DNA of 64,000 nucleotides from an uncultured Oscillospiraceae bacterium (GTDB lineage: Bacteria > Bacillota > Clostridia > Oscillospirales > Ruminococcaceae). The translations under genes were made by a program, and so were the position numbers. Positions 58,655 to 64,000 of this stretch are shown here, piece by piece (position 1 is the first letter of the stretch; each line of letters begins with the position of its first letter). The notes beneath the pieces were generated by a model. The model did not search any database, was not told where the DNA came from, and saw nothing but the letters and a program-made list of their open reading frames with translations. Where the stretch lies: positions 62,001 to 126,000 of the forward strand of contig CAJUAN010000007.1 in the NCBI GenBank assembly GCA_910584715.1. The letters are read 5' to 3'.

Positions 58655-59488
58655 TTATTTTGTCAGCTCGGCTTTCATTTCGGCGATTATTTTTTCCACG
58701 TCCTCGTCGCGGTAGGACGCTCCGTTCCATATCTCATGGGCTACCGCCGCCTGCCATACCAGCATTGCCATGCCGCCTATTGCGGGTATGCCGTTTTTCT
58801 CCGCAATACTCATCAGCTTTGTGACGTTGGGGTTATAGATGACCTCGAATACGCATTTGCAGCTTTTCACAACGTCCTCCGGAACGGGGCAGTTATCGGT
58901 ATTGGGGTACATTCCAACGGGGCTTGCGTTCATCAGCAGATCGAACTCCCCCTGTATCTCCTCATGGGTGATAACTGAAATTTTTGCCGCGGGGTTAAGC
59001 TTTACAGCTTCTTCGGCAGTCTCTCTTGCTCCCGCGATAAATTCGGGAAGAGCAACTATTGTCAGTTCCGCGCCGTGGAGAGCGGCTTCTATCGCCATCA
59101 TTCTGCCAACGCCGCCGCAGCCTATCTGGAGCACCCGTCCGCCAAGCTTTGCTCCCCCCGCTTCAAGGGAGCGGAGAAAGCCGGAGCAGTCGGTGTTGTA
59201 ACCGATATTTTTGCCGTCACGGTTCACAACGCAGTTTACCGAATTATAACGCTTTGCGGACTCGTCAAGCCCGTCCAGATACTTTATTATATCAACCTTA
59301 TAGGGTATGGTGATGTTGTAGCCGCTCAGGGAATTAAGGTACTCCGATCTTTCGGCAAGCTTTTCGGGAGGTATCTCGCACACTTCGTATTCCGAACCGG
59401 GGTTTCCGTCAAGCTCGAAAAGACGCTTGTGGATCGGCGGGGACATAGTGTGCCCCAGCGGATAGCCTAAAAGCGCATATTTTGACAT
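58655..59488 (-). CDS. aroE: Shikimate dehydrogenase
   Basis: Reduces 3-dehydroshikimate to shikimate with NADPH. The substrate domain begins YALLGYPLGHTMSPPIHKRLF, with the catalytic Lys in YNITIPYKVDIIKYLD (typically NVTxPxK). The NAD(P) fold has LQIGCGGVGRMMAIEA and the end GGMAMLVWQAAVAHEIW. Length (277) is normal. AGGAGCG precedes the ATG. It lies between the SCP2 protein and the TPR-like gene in a minus-strand run, without other aromatic amino acid genes. Confidence 0.94.
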   Translation of the reverse strand: MSKYALLGYPLGHTMSPPIHKRLFELDGNPGSEYEVCEIPPEKLAERSEYLNSLSGYNITIPYKVDIIKYLDGLDESAKRYNSVNCVVNRDGKNIGYNTDCSGFLRSLEAGGAKLGGRVLQIGCGGVGRMMAIEAALHGAELTIVALPEFIAGARETAEEAVKLNPAAKISVITHEEIQGEFDLLMNASPVGMYPNTDNCPVPEDVVKSCKCVFEVIYNPNVTKLMSIAEKNGIPAIGGMAMLVWQAAVAHEIWNGASYRDEDVEKIIAEMKAELTK

Positions 59489-59557
59489 TTTGAACGCTCC
59501 TTATTTTTTATCTTTCTGCCGCACCGGCACTGCCGGTATTGTCACACTTCGGCAGGT

Positions 59558-59977
59558 TTACTTCTTTTTTCCGTTTTTGCCGGCGGCTTTTTCGGTTTTT
59601 GCGTTTTTAGCGCTTTGGGCGGCGGACTTGCTTTCGTCCTTGGCTTTTTTCTTCATATAGGTGATGAGCTTGTCAAGCTCAAGCGCTTTTTCTGTGCTGC
59701 CCTCGACCTTAAGCTTTCCCGACAGGAAAGCGGGTACTGCGCCAAGCTCGCCCTCAGCTATCTTCAGGAAGTTTTCCGCGTTGGCAATAAGCTTTGCGTC
59801 CCGGTCGTGATACTCGTAGGGAGCGATGTCCAGCGCGCCGTTTTTATAGGCGATATAGAACGCGCCCTCTCCCTCGCCGGTAATGTTCACCTGTATAGCG
59901 AAATCGCCGTCGAAACCTGCTGCGTCACCCTTTCCGAACAGAGACTGCGCCTTTGCAAAAATTTCTTCGTAAGTCAT
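59558..59977 (-). CDS. SCP2 sterol-binding-domain protein
   Basis: A 139-residue protein with a SCP2-like lipid-binding fold (about residues 1-105, including GDFAIQVNITGEGEGAFYIAYKNG and FLSGKLKVEGSTEKALELDKLI, core SGKLKVEGSTEKALEL), followed by a Lys/Ala-rich basic tail. The start is ATG at 59977 after TTGGAGGATATTG. It follows fabD by 18 bp and is probably co-transcribed, fitting a role in binding acyl or lipid molecules. Function inferred. Confidence 0.85.
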   Translation of the reverse strand: MTYEEIFAKAQSLFGKGDAAGFDGDFAIQVNITGEGEGAFYIAYKNGALDIAPYEYHDRDAKLIANAENFLKIAEGELGAVPAFLSGKLKVEGSTEKALELDKLITYMKKKAKDESKSAAQSAKNAKTEKAAGKNGKKK

Positions 59978-59995
59978 ATCAATATCCTCCAACAA

Positions 59996-60919
59996 TTATT
60001 TCAGAAGTTCAAGAGCCTTTTCAAGGGTCTTTTGGTTTTCAACGTTTACGGCGTTAACGCCCTTTAATGTCTTTTTAACGAGACCGGTCAGTACTTTGTT
60101 CGGACCCAGCTCGACAAAGCTTTCAAATCCGGCTTCCGCAAGAGCGTTCAGCTCCGAGGTGAATCTTACGGGGGAAACGATATGCTTTGCGAGCTTTGCG
60201 GGCATATCCTCAAAATCGGTCTGCACAGCTCCCGTGAGGTTAGAATAGAACGGCACAGAGGGCTTGTTAAAAGTTACATTCATGCTTCTGAGAGCCGCTT
60301 CAAATTCCTCGGCGGCGGGCTGCATGAGCTTTGAATGGAATGCCGAGGATACCCCAAGCCTTATGGCTTTCGCGCCTGCTTCCGCAAATTTTGCGGCGGC
60401 TTTTTCGGCCGCGGAGGTCTCCCCCGCTATCACCGTCTGGACGGACGAGTTGTAGTTAACTGGGACGACATAGCCGTCTATTCCCGCGCAGACTTCCTCT
60501 ATCTCCTCAGCGGTTTTGCCTACTATAGCGTACATTGCTCCGCTTGCGGCTTCCGAAGCTTTCTGCATGGCTTCGGCTCTTGCCTTTATTACGCGGAAGC
60601 CGTCCTCAAAAGAGAGGATACTCGACGCGACCATAGCGGCGTATTCGCCGAGGGAATGTCCTGCGGCGGCGGAAAACTCTATGCCCTCGCGTTTTAGTAT
60701 CTCAAACGCAGTCAGGGAAGTCGCCATTATCGCCGGCTGGGCGATAACCGTTTTTGCAAGCTCCTCCTCGCTGCCGTTTATTTTCTCGATAAGGTCGAAA
60801 CCAAGTATCTCGCTTGCTCTTTCATATACTTTAACGTCTGGATAAGCCTTTGCAAGCTCCGTTCCCATGCCGGTGTACTGAGAGCCCTGTCCCGAAAACA
60901 GGAATACTGTTTTTGACAT
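59996..60919 (-). CDS. fabD: Malonyl-CoA:ACP transacylase
   Basis: Loads malonyl groups onto acyl carrier protein for fatty-acid synthesis. Motifs are FLFSGQGSQYTGMG, the active Ser in GHSLGEYAAM, and the catalytic His in SAFHSKLM. Length (307) is normal. The start is ATG at 60919, after GAAAGGAC; the open frame extends 52 codons upstream over the leader. It is transcribed away from fabH, unusual compared with contiguous fab operons. Confidence 0.95.
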   Translation of the reverse strand: MSKTVFLFSGQGSQYTGMGTELAKAYPDVKVYERASEILGFDLIEKINGSEEELAKTVIAQPAIMATSLTAFEILKREGIEFSAAAGHSLGEYAAMVASSILSFEDGFRVIKARAEAMQKASEAASGAMYAIVGKTAEEIEEVCAGIDGYVVPVNYNSSVQTVIAGETSAAEKAAAKFAEAGAKAIRLGVSSAFHSKLMQPAAEEFEAALRSMNVTFNKPSVPFYSNLTGAVQTDFEDMPAKLAKHIVSPVRFTSELNALAEAGFESFVELGPNKVLTGLVKKTLKGVNAVNVENQKTLEKALELLK

Positions 60920-61021
60920 TTTTTCAGTCCTTTCCGAATCCAAATAATTTGAGTCAAGGTCTTTTTGAATTATTGCGCCGAATATTTTTTTGCCGCGGGG
61001 GATTTTATTCTTCAAAATCGG

Positions 61022-61050
61022 TTGACAACGGGGACGAAAAATATTACAAT
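61022..61050 (+). promoter_or_regulatory. fabH promoter
   Basis: TTGACA (61022-61027), a 17 bp spacer and TACAAT (61045-61050), facing fabH. Its transcript would overlap the beginning of the fabD transcript. Confidence 0.65.
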
Positions 61051-61116
61051 AGTATTGTATATATTTTAACTGCAAAAATCGCGCTAAACAGATTTTTAAA
61101 AAGACCCGCTGTTAAT

Positions 61117-61145
61117 ACTATACCATATTAATTGAAAAATTACAA
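61117..61145 (-). promoter_or_regulatory. fabD promoter with palindrome
   Basis: Minus-strand TTGTAA (61140-61145), a 17 bp spacer and TATAGT (61117-61122). The region TTAATACTATACCATATTAA (61112-61131) is a dyad with TTAATA/TATTAA arms overlapping the -10 and spacer, a candidate operator for a fatty-acid regulator. Confidence 0.6.
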
Positions 61146-61224
61146 GCGTTTACCGCAGTTTTTTTGCGCCGCTTTTCCGAAGCGGATCGGATGACGCTGT
61201 AAAGAAAATACGGAGGGAACTGTT

Positions 61225-62217
61225 TTGTTCGGAATTGAAATTTTGGGAATGGGTTCGTACAGCCCGTCGCTGAGCGTTACCAACAACGACATGGCTAAGA
61301 TAGTGGAGACAAACGACGAATGGATAACCACAAGAACGGGTATAAGATCGCGCAGGCTTGCCGACGGCGAGCCTACCTGGGAAATGGGCTTGAAGGCTGC
61401 CGAGGAAGCGGTCGGGAATGCGGGCATAGACCCTATGGATATCGGTCTGGTCATTGATACGACCATTACAAACGACTTTTACACGCCCTCCGTCGCCTGC
61501 GTTATACAGGACAAGATAGGCGCGAAAAACGCCGCCGCCTACGACCTGAACGCGGCGTGCTCCGGCTTTGTGTACGCCGTGGACGCTGCCAAGAGGTACT
61601 TGCAGACGGACCCCGATCTGAAATACGTTCTTGTGGTCGCCAACGAGACCCTTTCGAGAGTCACCGATTTCAGCGACCGTTCCACCTGCGTTCTGTTCGG
61701 GGACGGAGCGGCAGCCGCTGTAATAACGCGTTCCGAGAAGCTTTTCACCAGCTTTATCGGCGCGGACGGCTCGGGAGCTCATTTCCTGTACGCGAAAAGC
61801 CATAAGTCGCGCCACCCCATGAGGACTGCCGAGGATCATATCGACGAGGGAGAGTTTGCCGCGGGCGGTAATTTTATTGTCCAGGACGGCAAGGAGGTCT
61901 ACAAGTTTGCTACAAAAGCTCTGCCGACGGCTGCCCAAAAGGCGGCGGAAAAGATAGGTCTTGACCTTAATACCGTGGACTGGTTCGTGCCTCATCAGGC
62001 TAATATAAGGATCATCGAGACCGCGGCTAAAAACCTGGGCGTTTCAATGGATAAATTCATCGTTAATATTGCCGACCACGGCAACACCTCAAGCGCGTCA
62101 ATACCTATCGCCCTGAGCGAAGCAATCGCCGAAGGCAAGGTCAAAAAGGGAGACAGGCTTTGCCTTGTGGGCTTCGGGGCGGGTCTTACCATGGGCTGCG
62201 TTATACTGGACTATTAA
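61225..62217 (+). CDS. fabH: Beta-ketoacyl-ACP synthase III
   Basis: Initiates fatty-acid synthesis by condensing acetyl-CoA (or branched acyl-CoA) with malonyl-ACP. The catalytic Cys lies in LNAACSGFVYAV, His in WFVPHQANIRI and Asn in DHGNTSSASIP. Length (330) is typical. The start is TTG at 61225, 7 bases after GGAGGG. It heads a plus-strand run with a small membrane protein, fabG and fabF. The primer preference cannot be told from sequence alone. Confidence 0.96.
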   Translation: MFGIEILGMGSYSPSLSVTNNDMAKIVETNDEWITTRTGIRSRRLADGEPTWEMGLKAAEEAVGNAGIDPMDIGLVIDTTITNDFYTPSVACVIQDKIGAKNAAAYDLNAACSGFVYAVDAAKRYLQTDPDLKYVLVVANETLSRVTDFSDRSTCVLFGDGAAAAVITRSEKLFTSFIGADGSGAHFLYAKSHKSRHPMRTAEDHIDEGEFAAGGNFIVQDGKEVYKFATKALPTAAQKAAEKIGLDLNTVDWFVPHQANIRIIETAAKNLGVSMDKFIVNIADHGNTSSASIPIALSEAIAEGKVKKGDRLCLVGFGAGLTMGCVILDY

Positions 62218-62238
62218 GCAAAGGAAAGGACACCGTTT

Positions 62239-62640
62239 ATGACTGACCTTTACGAGCTTTACTGCGGCGGGATATGGGATATGCTCGATTACCGCATATG
62301 CAGGGCTTTTGACGCTTTTATGAGAGAAAGCGTTATAAGTCTTATCATACAGGGCGTGCTGATCGCTATGTCCCTGTGGGACAAAAACGCCCGCTTTTTT
62401 GTTATACTGTCCGCTATCGGCATATATTCCGTATACGGGAGCATTTCGGTCTGGGTAAATATCCGCCGCATGGAGCTTGCCGAAAAGCGGCGAAGCGAGC
62501 TCAGGTACAGGCAGTACAGGCTTGCCGCGGATATACGGAACAAAAGCCTTGTCTGCGACGATATAATCTTTATTCCCGAATCGGGCAGGGACGAGGACGG
62601 CTTTGCCGCTTTGAGCGCATTAGCGTACAATATTGCGTGA
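62239..62640 (+). CDS. Small membrane protein inside the fab run
   Basis: A 133-residue protein with one or two hydrophobic segments at about residues 30-48 and 52-72 and a charged C-terminal tail rich in Arg and Glu (RRMELAEKRRSELRYRQYR). GGAAAGGAC precedes the ATG. It is 21 bp after fabH and 30 bp before fabG, so co-transcription is very likely. I do not recognise the family. A link with lipid synthesis is inferred from position only. Confidence 0.65.
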   Translation: MTDLYELYCGGIWDMLDYRICRAFDAFMRESVISLIIQGVLIAMSLWDKNARFFVILSAIGIYSVYGSISVWVNIRRMELAEKRRSELRYRQYRLAADIRNKSLVCDDIIFIPESGRDEDGFAALSALAYNIA

Positions 62641-62670
62641 TAATAAAAATATCTGAAAGGAATTTTATAT

Positions 62671-63408
62671 ATGAGCAAAACAGCTTTGATTACGGGTTCG
62701 TCCAGAGGAATAGGCGCGGCTATCGCGCTCCGCCTTGCAAAGGACGGCTTTAATATAGCCCTCAACGACCTTAACGAGGGTATGTTTGAAAATAACGATA
62801 TTGCGGACAGAATACGCGCTCTCGGCGTTGAAGCCGAAATATTCTGCGCGGACGTTTCCAAATACAGCGACTGCGAAAGCATGGTAAAGGCTGTAAAGGA
62901 ACGCTTCGGTACTATCGACGCGCTGATAAACAACGCGGGCATAACTCGGGACGGCCTTATGGCGAGAATGTCCGAGGAGCAGTACGATATGGTAATTGCC
63001 GTAAACCAGAAGAGCGTTTTCAACATGATGAAGCTTGCGGGAAACGTTATGATACGCCAGAAGCAGGGCAGGATCGTTAACCTTGCCTCCGTGGCGGGAC
63101 TGTACGGAAATCCCGGGCAGATAAACTATTCCGCTTCAAAGGCGGCTATAATCGGCATGACCAAGACCGCCGCAAAGGAGCTGGGCTCACGGAACATCAA
63201 CGTGAACGCGGTGGCTCCCGGCTTTATCAAGACTCCCATGACCGACAAGCTCACCGAGGAGCAGAGGGCGAAAATGCTTGAGGCTATCGCCATGAAGCGC
63301 TACGGCGAGGTTGAGGAGATCGCGGGCGTGGTATCGTTCCTCTGCTCGGAGGATTCCTCCTACGTTACGGGACAGACCATTGAGATTTCCGGCGGCTTGT
63401 CTATGTGA
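62671..63408 (+). CDS. fabG: 3-oxoacyl-ACP reductase
   Basis: NADPH-dependent short-chain dehydrogenase of fatty-acid elongation. The cofactor motif is TGSSRGIGAAIA, with NNAGITRDGL, then the catalytic Ser in NLASVAGLYG and Tyr-Lys in YSASKAAI. The C-terminus reads GQTIEISGGLSM. Length (245) is normal. GAAAGGAATTT precedes the ATG. Confidence 0.96.
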   Translation: MSKTALITGSSRGIGAAIALRLAKDGFNIALNDLNEGMFENNDIADRIRALGVEAEIFCADVSKYSDCESMVKAVKERFGTIDALINNAGITRDGLMARMSEEQYDMVIAVNQKSVFNMMKLAGNVMIRQKQGRIVNLASVAGLYGNPGQINYSASKAAIIGMTKTAAKELGSRNINVNAVAPGFIKTPMTDKLTEEQRAKMLEAIAMKRYGEVEEIAGVVSFLCSEDSSYVTGQTIEISGGLSM

Positions 63409-63419
63409 ATTTTGTTCTG

Positions 63420-63505
63420 CAGGGGCGGGGTTTCCCCGCCCGATAACAGATAGGATTTCGTTTTTGCGGGACGGCTCGCAAGCAAGGAGACCCGTCCCCT
63501 ACAAG
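63420..63505. repeat. Two-hairpin REP-like intergenic unit
   Basis: GGGCGGGG and CCCCGCCC (63423-63442) form one hairpin; GGGACGG and CCGTCCC (about 63469-63498) form another. It separates fabG and fabF and resembles a repeated extragenic palindromic sequence, though no second copy is in this window. Confidence 0.5.
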
Positions 63506-63533
63506 ACATTCATGAAAGGATATGTTTAAATAT

Positions 63534-64000
63534 ATGAAAAGAGTAGTAATTACGGGAATGGGCGTGGTCTCCCCGGTGGGAAACACCGTTGAGGACTTCT
63601 GGAACAGCCTCAAGGCGGGAAAGCACGGATTTTCTTATGTAAATGACGTTACCGGCGATGATTTCGACGTTAAGATCGCCGCGAGAGTAAAGGAGTTCAC
63701 TCCCGACAAATACGTGGAGAAAAAGGAATCCCGCCGCATGGACAGGTTCACCCAGTTCGCGGTGAACGCTTCCCTGGACGCTCTTGCGGACAGCGGTTCG
63801 GATTTTAAGGATCTCGACCCTTTCCGCGCGGGAGTTATTTTCGGCGTGGGGATAGGCGGTCTCAACCTGACCTTGCAGGAGCATGAAAAGTTCCTTGAAA
63901 AGGGTCCCGACAGGATATCGGTTTTCTATGTGCCCATGATGATAGGCAACATGGCTGCTGGAACTATATCCATGCGCACAGGCTTTAAGGGGGACAACTT
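63534..64000 (+). CDS. fabF: Beta-ketoacyl-ACP synthase II, partial
   Basis: The N-terminal part of a condensing enzyme that extends acyl-ACP; it is cut off by the window end. The start VVITGMGVVSPVGNTVEDFW is typical of FabF, followed by SRRMDRFTQFAVNASLDAL and GVIFGVGIGG. The catalytic Cys lies beyond the window. I use ATG at 63534; an in-frame ATG at 63522 sits just after AAAGGA and could also be the start. It is the last gene of the fab run in view. Confidence 0.92.
   Translation, partial: MKRVVITGMGVVSPVGNTVEDFWNSLKAGKHGFSYVNDVTGDDFDVKIAARVKEFTPDKYVEKKESRRMDRFTQFAVNASLDALADSGSDFKDLDPFRAGVIFGVGIGGLNLTLQEHEKFLEKGPDRISVFYVPMMIGNMAAGTISMRTGFKGDN

Noticed and set aside
1..64000. CRISPR arrays, tRNA and rRNA genes
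   Set aside because: No regularly spaced direct repeats with unique spacers, no cloverleaf with a CCA end or T-loop pattern, and no rRNA core segments were seen; the 95 bp tandem units have no variable spacers.

Overview
The window reads as a chromosomal segment of a Gram-positive, anaerobic, carbohydrate-fermenting Clostridia, most likely a Ruminococcus-like member of the Oscillospiraceae. Support comes from strong Shine-Dalgarno sites with frequent TTG and GTG starts, sigma-A promoters with 16-17 bp spacers, a T-box ahead of pheST, a SpoVAC gene, lipobox lipoproteins, a GntR/LacI-type AraR and a GH130 mannoside phosphorylase. G+C is near 50 percent in most genes, with a few sharp departures.

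Layout. 1-1160: end of an unknown membrane protein, a 56-residue ORF and a YfbR-type nucleotidase. 1222-11308: an L-arabinose regulon, with divergent araR, a binding protein-ATPase-two permease ABC importer, then araA, an FGGY kinase in the araB position, and araD. 11604-13241: an HPt protein and an MshEN-like/CheX-like protein. 13447-16122: a PH-like membrane protein, lysS and greA. 16441-19969: an envelope cluster of polysaccharide deacetylase, bactofilin and an acidic membrane protein. 20075-20680: superoxide dismutase. 21540-28547: the elongation/division cluster mreB, mreC, mreD, PBP2 and a MinD-like ATPase, followed by mgsA. 29244-34638: three lipoproteins, the NAD(P)HX repair enzyme, an AcpS-like protein and a membrane protein. 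34717-39205: T-box, pheS, a small cassette bounded by inverted repeats, and pheT. 39290-40443: a GC-rich stretch followed by an AT-rich metallo-beta-lactamase-fold gene, probably foreign. 40560-44533: an MFS efflux gene with a leader-peptide attenuator, rnr and secG. 44779-49918: an XRE regulator with a divergent exported protein, gap, small ORFs with a 95 bp tandem repeat, a cysteine-cluster protein, spoVAC and a PP2C phosphatase. 50113-58622: an AGCS symporter, a HEPN/MNT pair, XRE and AraC regulators, a histidine phosphatase, GH130 and a membrane protein. 58655-64000: aroE, an SCP2 protein and fatty-acid genes fabD (minus strand) and fabH, a membrane protein, fabG and partial fabF (plus strand).

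The arabinose genes form a complete import-to-pentose-phosphate route under AraR, with a 16 bp inverted operator-like pair in the divergent promoter region. The mre-PBP2-MinD block and the deacetylase/bactofilin cluster serve envelope shape. The fab genes share a divergent control region.

The most notable points are: (1) a 12-codon leader ORF and three mutually complementary segments that can hide or free the ribosome-binding site of a Mef-like MFS gene (41850-42012); (2) four copies of a 444-576 bp palindrome-rich element with conserved 13-14 bp terminal inverted repeats beginning and ending in TA; (3) a small gene between pheS and pheT bounded by 28 bp inverted repeats; (4) three tandem 95 bp units; (5) an MshEN-CheX domain combination; and (6) AcpS-like and MNT proteins that lack catalytic residues. 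No rRNA, tRNA or CRISPR array was seen.
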